Shown here in pieces: positions 8,578 through 17,244 of a stretch of DNA of 64,000 nucleotides. Every line of letters begins with the position of its first letter. Within the stretch, counting starts at the first letter, position 1. The notes below the pieces were generated by a model. It was not told the DNA's origin. It saw only the letters and a program-made list of their open reading frames with translations, and searched no databases. The stretch spans positions 1 to 64,000 of the forward strand of contig CAVRXV010000018.1 of assembly GCA_963725255.1 (NCBI GenBank). Reading direction: 5' to 3'. Position numbers and translations under genes: made by a program. The stretch is from JAIEPX01 sp963725255. GTDB lineage: Bacteria; Pseudomonadota; Gammaproteobacteria; JAIEPX01.

Positions 8578-9228
8578 TTACGCTGAGCGAGCAAGCAATA
8601 CTCGAATCCAAATTTGCATCCAGGCTGGTACCGTGTGTATTCCTTTTTGCAGGTCATCTCGGATCTCTTGACCTTGTTGTGTGCTCTGTAAATATCTAAT
8701 TAATCTAGCTTGAATTTCTTCTTGATCAATTTTAGAGCTACCTTCTAGGGTGTCATGCAGCCAATGTAGTGCTTGCACAATCCGCATTCCAGGTCGACCA
8801 GCCCAATAAAGTTTGCTAGCTGCCGTTAGTTTAAACGTAATTGTTAGGTTACCTAACTGAATTGGGCGTATACGACCCTCTGTGTGAACTATAACTTTCG
8901 CAGGTACCGCATTAGTTAAGCCTAGGTCATTGGCGCAGCTCATCCCATCCATCAAGACGCGTATTTGATCACGGCGTGCAACGGCATCAATTACTTTCCG
9001 ATAATCAGGCGTTGCAATTAGACCTGTTAATGCATTTAATTCAGATTTGTAGTATATACCACGTTCAATTCGGCGCAACTCGTGGTTGTTCACTAAACGT
9101 TGCAAAGTCTTATCGACATTTGCGCGTGTGCCAAGGTCCAGAAAGTCTATAGGAGTCCACACGGTATCTGCAGTAGCTCTACCAATGCGTTGTATCACTA
9201 GTGTCTTAAGTGAAATTGCTATACTCAT
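8578..9228 (-). CDS. AbiEi-type antitoxin / DUF6088-family protein
   Basis: 216 residues from the ATG at 9228, preceded by AGAGGTTGTA; an upstream in-frame ATG at 9270 lies within the palindromic control site and is unlikely. The N-terminal 75 residues form a winged-helix unit (TPIDFLDLGTRANVDKTLQR, then LVNNHELRRIERGIYY), typical of AbiEi antitoxins and DUF6088 proteins, which bind inverted repeats and silence their own operon. The C-terminal part (IHTVPAWMQIWIRVLL) fits the DUF6088 type. It is directly followed by the AbiEii toxin. Together they make a type IV toxin-antitoxin / abortive-infection module. Confidence 0.85.
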   Translation of the reverse strand: MSIAISLKTLVIQRIGRATADTVWTPIDFLDLGTRANVDKTLQRLVNNHELRRIERGIYYKSELNALTGLIATPDYRKVIDAVARRDQIRVLMDGMSCANDLGLTNAVPAKVIVHTEGRIRPIQLGNLTITFKLTAASKLYWAGRPGMRIVQALHWLHDTLEGSSKIDQEEIQARLIRYLQSTQQGQEIRDDLQKGIHTVPAWMQIWIRVLLARSA

Positions 9229-9237
9229 TACAACCTC

Positions 9238-9271
9238 TTTGTCCGTTAAGTGTATACATATTTCGGACAAA
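9238..9271 (-). promoter_or_regulatory. Inverted-repeat operator of the AbiE-type pair
   Basis: TTTGTCCG at 9238-9245 pairs with CGGACAAA at 9264-9271 across 18 bp that contain a TATACA/TATGTA -10-like sequence on the minus strand. It ends 9 bp before the antitoxin's chosen ATG. AbiEi proteins of known systems repress through such paired repeats. This site is direct observation; the binding is inference. Confidence 0.6.
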
Positions 9272-9287
9272 TAGCAATATAGAAAAA

Positions 9288-9430
9288 ATGATGGCAGATC
9301 TAAGTTTGATGTGTTCTGTTGGGCAATGAATACCTAAAACTTGGATTTATCCTCTTCCTTTCATCATCTCTAAGAGTCCTAATGTTCACATTAGCGGGTT
9401 GTAAATATTCTGGAATTCGCTCTGGAGCTA
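9288..9430. repeat. Dispersed repeat, copy 2
   Basis: About 140 bp closely matching 4982-5150 (identical over CAGATCTAAGTTTGATGTGT and GTTGGGCAATGAAT, then small differences). It sits between the AbiE-type operon and the giant array. No protein is encoded. The remaining bases 9431-9549 show nothing recognisable. Confidence 0.6.
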
Positions 9431-9549
9431 AGACTAAAAAAATAAATCATGCAGTATTCCATGAGATAGCGAGGCTATGATGATGCCTAGAAATAGGAGG
9501 ATGTATAACAACGAGCCAGAGTTAATAGGTTTAGCACCACTGCCTACAT

Positions 9550-12500
9550 TCACATATACAGCACAATATCAGAAGGGTCAGGTTCTATTTTGGATTCCGG
9601 GATATTGTTACTGGGAGTTTGATTGAAGATTTGATCTGTTTCACTAAGTATTTTGTGGAATTCAGAAATCAAATTTTGCTCTGACTTCGTATCGAAGAAG
9701 GTGGGTGAGTGTGAGCGTGACACCGCGCTTTCGAATGTAGAGAGTAAAGTTTTGTAGGTGTTCAGCAGAGTTTGTTCGTTTGGAAATGTTTCAAGCATTG
9801 AGAAGTTGGATAAATAATCGTCTAATATACTTAGTACAGAATCTAGGATAGGCCACAAATTATGATAGAATCCTATGTTTTCAAGTCTAAAGTCTTTGAT
9901 GATTTTTCTCGTCCGTTCGGAGTCAGGCAGTTTCTTTAAGTGAACATATGACCAAAGAGAAATTTGATTTTCAAAGAGCTTGTAGAATAATAAAGTGATG
10001 TTAAGCAATGTATAATGACGTGTACGAGTGGGGCCGAGTTTGGATGCAAGGGCGTCAGATTGGTCTTTTGGGCGATAAATCATGCTTAATTTAAATTTTC
10101 GCCATAGTTCAAAGTATTGCCAAAAGTTGTCTGGGTTCTGAATGTCTTCATCATCAATTGATTTTAGTAGCGGAATTAATTGCCATGGATGATTCTGAGT
10201 GAGTGCATATTCGATGTGTGTATGCTTCACTTTAAACGGATATTTCTCCAGAAGTTGACAAAAGTAATCTGTATCTGTTACGTCAGAGTTGTTTAATTTG
10301 TAGGAAATAATATTTTCAATCATGACATTCAATAAGTCGTCGAATATTCTTTTTATTATGAAGGGATTAGTTAAAATTGTATGCACTGTTTTATCATGTC
10401 TTATTCTATAGGATAAAAGGAATAAGTTGTGAAAACCGAGTTTGACTTCGAGGAATAATCCAAGCTCATCATCAAGATTAGTAATGTGATTATTAATAAT
10501 AAGGTCTAGTATGAAGATACCGAGTTCAAAATACTCTTCAATTTGTGGTGTTGTATAATCATCTGGATATTTGCATAGTGTATTGACATAATTATCAGAA
10601 ATCGCCCTGGTTAATTTATTAATCAATAGTGACAACCAAATGTGTAAATAATTAGACTGTGATATGACCCTCTTTAAGGGTTTTAAAAATATGGGGTGAT
10701 GAGAGCCTGTTGGGTTAAGAGAATCTATTATTTTAGAAGCGATCGCTCTTTCAGTATCGAGATCGGCTGGCATTAGTCTGGAATTAATGAGTCCTCTAAC
10801 TGATTGATATAGATCGCTATCTTTATAGAACGTTAATAATGTTGCTGCTAATTTATGTGCTGCTTCACTAGAATTAAAAGGTAGAAAGGGTAGGGCTCTT
10901 TCAAAAGCTGTTAAGAGTATTTTGAATCCATAAGTGAATTTTGTATCACCATCACTAGGTATGATATTAATTTCACGACCGTAATGGAATAATCGCCATT
11001 CAGCTAATTCTTTTTCACCTAAAATATAGGCTTCGAATACTAATATGCAAACACTTTTGATCGGATCTCGAGGGTCGATGACAGGATCAGGGCCCACTTT
11101 ATCTTCCAGTAAATCAATAGCGTCTTTGTACTGTAGAGCTTTTGCGAGATCTAGTGCCAGTCTTAGTCTAGTCTCAGAATATTCATCGTGATAACTGGTC
11201 TCGTGCTGATAGGATGCTTCGAGTAAGTCTTGGATGGGGTGTTTAATAACGTATAATAAAGTAGATTGTAATTTTAATTTCCCTGATTCTTGATTTCGCC
11301 AATTTTGCTTTTTGACGACCTTAAATAAATCACGAGCTAATTCGAAATCACTACGACGAAGCGCTAATAAAAGTGCTCGTCCTAATTCAGGATAGTTTTC
11401 ATGATTTGGATGCAATTTGAGAAATAACTTTAAGGTTGTGGTGTCTATTGGTTTTTTAATGGCTGCAAGCCTAATTCCTTGGTTTATCAGGTCATCATTT
11501 GCTGCTCCAAGTTTTATAAGCAGAATAATTTCGCTGTGTTGACTTTGTTTGCATGCTTCCAAAAATAGTTTACCTAAAAGTATTGTATCAATATTTTTGA
11601 TCTCTTTAAGGCAAAGTCGGATAGTAACCCAGCATTTTTTCTCGGCGGCCTTCTTCAACAATTCTTTGAGACCCAGAAACATTATTTGGCGAGGATTTCC
11701 TCTTTCTACTAGATAATCAACCAATTTGACGGTTCGAAATTTTATATCTTTTATCTCAGAGTTCGTGGCTTGTATGAGTGTTTTGGCCAGTTCGAAGGCT
11801 TCAATCCTAATTAGCTCTGCAATAACAAAGTCATTTTTTTGAATAAGATTTCTATCTAGGAGATTTTTAAATATAATATGGAGTAATTCCGGATGTGTGA
11901 ATCGCTGTTTTTTAAGTCGTGATGGTTTCAAAAGACGCAATAACACTCGTGCATAACCACTCTTTAACATAAACAGGGCTAGTGGGACACCATCAATTGA
12001 CTCTAGGAAAATATCCAGAGTCAATTTGTGGAGTCCTAATAGAAAATCAAAATCATGTTGATAATAGTGATCTCGTCTTTTTATTGGGTCATTAAAGATT
12101 CTGTGGCAATGTTGAATGTCTCTTTGGCGCATTACGCTGGTATATAATGATAGTTCATGTTGTTTATTGGGCTCGCTAAATTTATCGAAAAATGATTTTT
12201 TCTTTTCTGGGGGTTTATTATAAAAAACGAGTGGAAGTTTAAAATTTGGGTTGAGCGAAAGACCGCTGTTCGCTACTGATTGTTCAAAGCTCTCTAAGAG
12301 TTCTTGGGCAAAATCATAAGCCAGCAATCTCGAGCTTAGGGTGTTTGAGCATATGGCCACAAAACTCTTATGTGGATTGAATCTCATTCGCGCTAAAACT
12401 TCATTAGTTTTAAAATCTATTGATCTTTCACTGACAACCGCACGTTTAAATTCAGATAATTGTTCTTCTGAGAATTGGCTGCGGTCTTTTTCATATAATA

Positions 12501-13365
12501 GGCCGAGTTCGTGACCAGCAGTGAATGGGCTATTAGTTTCAAAAGGTCTACCGATAGTGCCGCTATCCTTTTTTAGCAGGCGACTAATTCTTAAATCGTT
12601 GTGATGTGTCACAAGTCCGTACAATGTTTCCCTGTGTGAATGTCCGAAGGCAGGGCTTAAAAGCCAATCATCAATGAAAGTTACGGATTGAATTTGTGTG
12701 AACCCGTTTATTCTATCCCCATTTGTTGGTTCTCTCTCGTGCCTATGAACAAGTCTGCCACCTGGATATATGATATAGCAGCCACGATTGACAGGTCTTA
12801 AATTTTGAAGTGCTCGATTTTCTTCACTCGTATTAAAAAGAGTAATCAAGAATGTGCTTGTAAAATCAAATTGATCCGATCGAAGTGTTTTCAAATAACA
12901 ATCTTTGAAAAACTCTGCGGGTAGATTGTCTGCTTTTAGCATCGACAATCTATTGATAAAATGAAATTGATCAGAAGAGAGAACTAGTTTATTTTCGTTT
13001 AAGATAGGGAAATCAGGATTTTTGATCGGCAAAATATGATGTAAAAATTGATTATACGCACGAGCATGTTGCGGAGCATCAAAAAAGAGTAGAGTGCGAT
13101 TGTTACGATGTTGAATATTTCTGATATGTTGATACAGTGTGACTATGATGTGAGTATTTAGAAAGTCGTGTAGTGGATCAGTCTGCTCAATTTTTGAATA
13201 TATGTATTTTTCTAAATATGCCCATTCTAATATGATGGGTTGGTCATTTAAGAGAGCTTCATGACCAATTAATGGAATAGTCTTTTCAATAAGCGTACGT
13301 AGCTGATCAAGCGATATATTAATATTAGAGGCGCTTTCATTCCAGATTTTCATTATGTCGGTCAT
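9550..13365 (-). CDS. Giant ankyrin-like repeat protein, subfamily B (array unit 5)
   Basis: 1271 residues, ATG preceded by GAGAGAACTCACC. N-terminal conserved region: LKTLRSDQFDFTSTF near 150, RALQNLRPVNRG near 185, GFTQIQSVTFIDD, AFGHSHRETLYGLVTHHNDL, DSGTIGRPFE, then NEVLARMRFNPHKSF and SRLLAYDFAQELLE near 320-360. From FLLGLHKLT (about 440) on come repeat helices, including GNPRQIMFLGLKELLKKAA and WVTIRLCLKEI, a second block with FELARDLFKVVKKQNWR and RLRLALDLAKALQYKDAI, and the C-terminal LGPTRTRHYTLLN. It ends EPDPSDIVLYM, a tail shared with the other two B genes. It has no promoter of the array type directly upstream and lies 82 bp after the subfamily-A gene at 13448, so it is the second gene of an A-B pair. 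Function unknown. Confidence 0.85.
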   Translation of the reverse strand: MTDIMKIWNESASNINISLDQLRTLIEKTIPLIGHEALLNDQPIILEWAYLEKYIYSKIEQTDPLHDFLNTHIIVTLYQHIRNIQHRNNRTLLFFDAPQHARAYNQFLHHILPIKNPDFPILNENKLVLSSDQFHFINRLSMLKADNLPAEFFKDCYLKTLRSDQFDFTSTFLITLFNTSEENRALQNLRPVNRGCYIIYPGGRLVHRHEREPTNGDRINGFTQIQSVTFIDDWLLSPAFGHSHRETLYGLVTHHNDLRISRLLKKDSGTIGRPFETNSPFTAGHELGLLYEKDRSQFSEEQLSEFKRAVVSERSIDFKTNEVLARMRFNPHKSFVAICSNTLSSRLLAYDFAQELLESFEQSVANSGLSLNPNFKLPLVFYNKPPEKKKSFFDKFSEPNKQHELSLYTSVMRQRDIQHCHRIFNDPIKRRDHYYQHDFDFLLGLHKLTLDIFLESIDGVPLALFMLKSGYARVLLRLLKPSRLKKQRFTHPELLHIIFKNLLDRNLIQKNDFVIAELIRIEAFELAKTLIQATNSEIKDIKFRTVKLVDYLVERGNPRQIMFLGLKELLKKAAEKKCWVTIRLCLKEIKNIDTILLGKLFLEACKQSQHSEIILLIKLGAANDDLINQGIRLAAIKKPIDTTTLKLFLKLHPNHENYPELGRALLLALRRSDFELARDLFKVVKKQNWRNQESGKLKLQSTLLYVIKHPIQDLLEASYQHETSYHDEYSETRLRLALDLAKALQYKDAIDLLEDKVGPDPVIDPRDPIKSVCILVFEAYILGEKELAEWRLFHYGREINIIPSDGDTKFTYGFKILLTAFERALPFLPFNSSEAAHKLAATLLTFYKDSDLYQSVRGLINSRLMPADLDTERAIASKIIDSLNPTGSHHPIFLKPLKRVISQSNYLHIWLSLLINKLTRAISDNYVNTLCKYPDDYTTPQIEEYFELGIFILDLIINNHITNLDDELGLFLEVKLGFHNLFLLSYRIRHDKTVHTILTNPFIIKRIFDDLLNVMIENIISYKLNNSDVTDTDYFCQLLEKYPFKVKHTHIEYALTQNHPWQLIPLLKSIDDEDIQNPDNFWQYFELWRKFKLSMIYRPKDQSDALASKLGPTRTRHYTLLNITLLFYKLFENQISLWSYVHLKKLPDSERTRKIIKDFRLENIGFYHNLWPILDSVLSILDDYLSNFSMLETFPNEQTLLNTYKTLLSTFESAVSRSHSPTFFDTKSEQNLISEFHKILSETDQIFNQTPSNNIPESKIEPDPSDIVLYM

Positions 13366-13447
13366 GGTGAGTTCTCTCTATCGGTATCCGGAAATTGTTT
13401 GATAACTGAATATTTCTTCTATCTCTTCGTGAGTGGCTTCTACATCG

Positions 13448-16400
13448 TCAGATGTTAAATGATAAGGACTTAACTTGGTTTTGTTTAATTAAGTCATCAA
13501 TATCTTTTAAATAGAGATAAGTTTCGTAATTGAAAAGCCCTCTACGAGAGCGATTAAAAAACGGTAGTAGAGTTGCAGAGGGAAGTGCTTTTCTTAAAAT
13601 CTCCATAACGTTTTGATAGGTCTCGTTTATGAGGTCTTCATTAGGTATTTTGTCAGTGTCCTCAAAATAGTCATTCAGAGTTTTGAGTAGTGCTAGATGG
13701 TGATCACAGGTTTCGACGGAGAGTTTAGAATATTTATTGTAAATGAGAGTGTCATCACACCCTTTGCTCACTCGCTCGCTGCTCAAAAGAGCCTGGAGGT
13801 TGGGCCAAAAAGAACCCATGTAGGCTTTATAGCGGTTGTTGAAAAGAACGACGAGTGTTATCAGTGTATAATGTCTCATAATCTTAGGTTCTAATATCTG
13901 TAGCCATAATTTCCGACTATTTTTTGACATTCTCTCATGATAATCGTCATAAACGGTACTAATTTGCCATAGATTAAAATAATCCCAAGAAGAAAATATA
14001 TTCCTATAGTTTTCTTTTTGTAGCTTTTGAAGTATAAGAACAATTTTAAAATAAGACGATGTTGACCATTCCCGACGTAAATGACCAGCTGTCAATGTGA
14101 AGTCGTAACTGTTCATTAGATAAAGAAAAAAGCGCGATTCTGAATAGGTTATCGCCACTGAAAATAGTTTTTCTCTTTGTGACTCTGATAGTGAGGTATC
14201 TTTTAATATTATACTCGTTAGTATAGTGTTTTTTGAGCATACTGCAGACTCGAATAAATCCTCAAGAATTTTGTCGTCTAATATTAAATTGGAATCACGC
14301 TGCCTGACAGTAAGAAGTAGTGTATAAATTAGAGCTGATTTTTTAACGTAAACTCGGTATTTCACTGTAAGTTTATTGATCTTATCGAGTAGGTTGCGAT
14401 GCCATAGATCAAGCGTCTTAGAGGTAAAGATCATGGATTGTATTATTTCAATGTTATAGGGTGATATTTTCTTCAGCGATGATTTTATTATTATTTCTTC
14501 AGATTTGGTTTCAATGATACCCAACTTATCATGCATCAATTTTTGTAGTGCTCTTAGTAAAGAGATATCTTTATATTTTAAGCTTAATTCGATCAGGCAG
14601 TCAAAAAATGCATTAATATAGGTTGAGTCAGAATGATAAAGTAGAAAGCCGAAGTATGTAAGTATTGCTTCAAAGTCATCTGAAAATAGATGCATTGTGG
14701 TAATAGTGTTTCTATGGTTAGCAGGTAGTAATTGATATTGATGTCCGTAATGATTTAGTCTGTACTCGGCAATGGTAGGCTGGTTTGCGAATAAAGCTTC
14801 GAAAATAAAATAACAGACGCTTAGTTTAGTGTTATTTGGTTCAATGAGACTAGGTGTGGAGTCAGCAGCACTGAGCGCAGTGAGGGCTTGATTGTTTTTT
14901 CGCATTCGAGCTAAATCTACTGCGAGCCAAAACCGGGTTTCGGTATAGCCGTCAAGATGTTTGCGCTCAAACTCCCATAATTGTGGTAGGAGGTCGTTAA
15001 AATCATGCTGAATGCCGAAAAATAAACCCGATGTTAAATAGTATTTTTGATCATAAAAAAATCGCCAAGCGGGGTCGATGCTTTTGCTTAAAATTAAAAT
15101 GGTAAGTTTATGTTGTTTGTGTCGAAGAGCTTCTATCAATACTATGCTCAGCTCAAAAATTTCGATTTTATGATAGTAAGTAATGAGAAGTTCTAGAATA
15201 TCCCATCGTTTATTAGCCAGGGCTTTTTGAAGTACCTCCTTGGCATGTTTGGAACTAATGTTTTTTCTTCTTAGTAAAAAAACGATATCGGGATCATTGT
15301 TTGAGTCGCGTGTTTGATCGCAGGCTATAGAGAATAGACTATGCACGGTCTCTTGACTAATATTTGGAAATTCTTTGAGGCACAGTCTAATAGTTACCCA
15401 ATAACCATATTGAGCCGCTTTTTTGAGTGTTTCATCGAGCCCTATATATTCAATATGCCGTGGATTGCCTTTTCTAATGATATAGAGAGTTAATTTGCAG
15501 GTTTGTTTTTTTCCATATGATTCATCTACTATCTCGAGTTCCTCTATTTTTGAATCTGTTGCATCAATGACTTTCATAGCAAGCCCAAATGCTTCTGCAG
15601 CGATCAGGTGAGAAATAATGGTATCATTCTTTTTAAAATAGCGTTTGGAGATAAGTGAGTCGAACAGGATATCCAATAGTGTTTGTGAGCCCTGAGATGA
15701 ACCCATTGTATTTCGTCTTGTGGGTCGAAGTAATCGTAATAACATACGGATGTGATTAGTTCTCATTATTTCCATAACTAATGGAATATCGCAAACAATT
15801 GGCTCTAATAATATTTCAGTTGTAATATTTTGTAATCCTAACAGAAATTCAAAATTCTTAGCGGCTACTTTTTCATTTTTAAGTTGTTCATTGTTGCTTA
15901 TTTCATTGGCTTGCATTAAATCATTCTTACGCATTGGCCGAGTATAAATAAATATGTTATGGAGAGGATTTTCTGTGAATACATTGGCTACTCTATTTGT
16001 ATAAACCCATGTAGTATTTTTTACGTAGAAAACTATTGGTATTTTAAATTTTGGATTAAGCTGGCAGCCTTTGCTTTTTGCAAACTCGGTGTAGTGTTCC
16101 AAAATTTCCTCTGAAAAATCAAAAGCGAGCAGCCGTGCTTCTAGATTGTCCGCACAGATACATATCATGCTTCTAAAAGGATTAAATCGTTGCCTAGCCA
16201 GTACTTCATTTGTTCTATCTGCTAAGTACTGGATCTTAATTTTGGCATTTTTAAACTGTTCTACTTCTTCGGGCGAATATAATAGTGTTAAATAAGGGCT
16301 TCTCATTATAGAAGATAGATCTTGCGCGGTTTTTTCCGTGTCAAAATCAAAGGGTCTACTCACAGTTCCACCATCTTTAAGTAATAAACGATTAGGTTTT

Positions 16401-17155
16401 ACATCCTGTTTATAGGACAATATTCCGTAGAGTTTGGGATTCCTATCTCTATCAAAACCAAAGGCGGGTGTTAGTGCTTGAGAGTCCAAGAGAGTACAAG
16501 ATTGAATTTGGCTAAAGCCTTCTTTCTCTGCATTTATCGATGCGGCTTTTTCAGTTCTTGAAGCAACGCTCCCATCCCCTTCCACAGTAAAATTTAGACG
16601 GTTTTTCGGACGCAAATTTTGTAGCCGCCGAGTATCATCGGGACCTAGAATTATGCCTTTTAAATATCGGTCGCTGTAATCGAATTCATCGGCTCTTAGA
16701 GTCTTTAAATAGTAGTCTGTTAAAAATTCGGATGCTAGCTGTCCAGTCTTGAGCTTTGCTCCACGTCTGCAGAAAAACAGTTGTTCTTCAGTTATAGTGA
16801 TTTCTTTGTTATCGATTTTAGGATATTCAGAATTAATTATTGGAAAGGTATGTTGTGTAAAATCAAAAAAAGCTTGCGCAGAGTGCGGATTTTTAAATGT
16901 TAGTTTAATCAAGTTTGTATCGACAGATTCTTCGGATTTTTCTAAATCTTGAAAATGAGCGAATATGAGTGCGTATAAGTTATCGAATAATTCGTCTTCA
17001 GGGGGTATTCTGGATGCTAAATAAGCTTCGAAGGTATCCCAGGATACCTCACTCCCAATGCTGGCTATTGTGATCTGAATGAGGCTATTGAGGGTGTCTT
17101 GGTCTATGTTGCCCTTTATGGTCTCATCTAGTTGTAGTGTGTAGTCTTTAGCCAT
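13448..17155 (-). CDS. Giant ankyrin-like repeat protein, subfamily A (array unit 5), frameshifted tail
   Basis: 1235 residues starting MAKDYTLQLDETIKGNIDQD. Subfamily-A marks: FFCRRGAKLKTG near 130, TLRADEFDYSDRYLKG, RRLQNLRPKNR, GFSQIQSC, AFGFDRDRNPKLYGIL, LLLKDGGTVSRPFDF, NEVLARQRFNPFRSM, FEFLLGLQNI, then repeats including GNPRHIEYIGLDETLKKAA and WVTIRLCLKEFPNI. It ends QVKSLSFNI, whereas the sister gene at 34120 continues for about 25 residues. The missing tail is present one frame over (HLTSDDVEATHEEIEEIF, stopping near 13378), so a single-base indel near 13455 has cut it. A strong promoter of the array type lies at 17182-17210. Function unknown; co-transcription with 9550 expected. Confidence 0.85.
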   Translation of the reverse strand: MAKDYTLQLDETIKGNIDQDTLNSLIQITIASIGSEVSWDTFEAYLASRIPPEDELFDNLYALIFAHFQDLEKSEESVDTNLIKLTFKNPHSAQAFFDFTQHTFPIINSEYPKIDNKEITITEEQLFFCRRGAKLKTGQLASEFLTDYYLKTLRADEFDYSDRYLKGIILGPDDTRRLQNLRPKNRLNFTVEGDGSVASRTEKAASINAEKEGFSQIQSCTLLDSQALTPAFGFDRDRNPKLYGILSYKQDVKPNRLLLKDGGTVSRPFDFDTEKTAQDLSSIMRSPYLTLLYSPEEVEQFKNAKIKIQYLADRTNEVLARQRFNPFRSMICICADNLEARLLAFDFSEEILEHYTEFAKSKGCQLNPKFKIPIVFYVKNTTWVYTNRVANVFTENPLHNIFIYTRPMRKNDLMQANEISNNEQLKNEKVAAKNFEFLLGLQNITTEILLEPIVCDIPLVMEIMRTNHIRMLLRLLRPTRRNTMGSSQGSQTLLDILFDSLISKRYFKKNDTIISHLIAAEAFGLAMKVIDATDSKIEELEIVDESYGKKQTCKLTLYIIRKGNPRHIEYIGLDETLKKAAQYGYWVTIRLCLKEFPNISQETVHSLFSIACDQTRDSNNDPDIVFLLRRKNISSKHAKEVLQKALANKRWDILELLITYYHKIEIFELSIVLIEALRHKQHKLTILILSKSIDPAWRFFYDQKYYLTSGLFFGIQHDFNDLLPQLWEFERKHLDGYTETRFWLAVDLARMRKNNQALTALSAADSTPSLIEPNNTKLSVCYFIFEALFANQPTIAEYRLNHYGHQYQLLPANHRNTITTMHLFSDDFEAILTYFGFLLYHSDSTYINAFFDCLIELSLKYKDISLLRALQKLMHDKLGIIETKSEEIIIKSSLKKISPYNIEIIQSMIFTSKTLDLWHRNLLDKINKLTVKYRVYVKKSALIYTLLLTVRQRDSNLILDDKILEDLFESAVCSKNTILTSIILKDTSLSESQREKLFSVAITYSESRFFLYLMNSYDFTLTAGHLRREWSTSSYFKIVLILQKLQKENYRNIFSSWDYFNLWQISTVYDDYHERMSKNSRKLWLQILEPKIMRHYTLITLVVLFNNRYKAYMGSFWPNLQALLSSERVSKGCDDTLIYNKYSKLSVETCDHHLALLKTLNDYFEDTDKIPNEDLINETYQNVMEILRKALPSATLLPFFNRSRRGLFNYETYLYLKDIDDLIKQNQVKSLSFNI

Positions 17156-17181
17156 TTCTAACCCGCTGTTTTTAGTGACTA

Positions 17182-17210
17182 TTTATACCATAAATAAGGG
17201 TAATAATCAA
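17182..17210 (-). promoter_or_regulatory. Array promoter of unit 5
   Basis: On the minus strand: TTGATT (17205-17210), 17 bp, TATAAA (17182-17187), with the extended -10 motif TGG before it. It lies in the 89-bp gap after the unit-4 gene and 26 bp before the ATG. Closely matched in sequence and spacing at 21572, 26389, 30283 and 37934. Confidence 0.75.
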
Positions 17211-17244
17211 TATTTTACTGAAAATTCAGAGATGTATCTAAGCT

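Noticed and set aside
13366..13447. A promoter of the array type before the B gene at 9550
   Set aside because: No TTGAnT-17-TATAAA pattern there; the segment is the frameshifted tail of the A gene.
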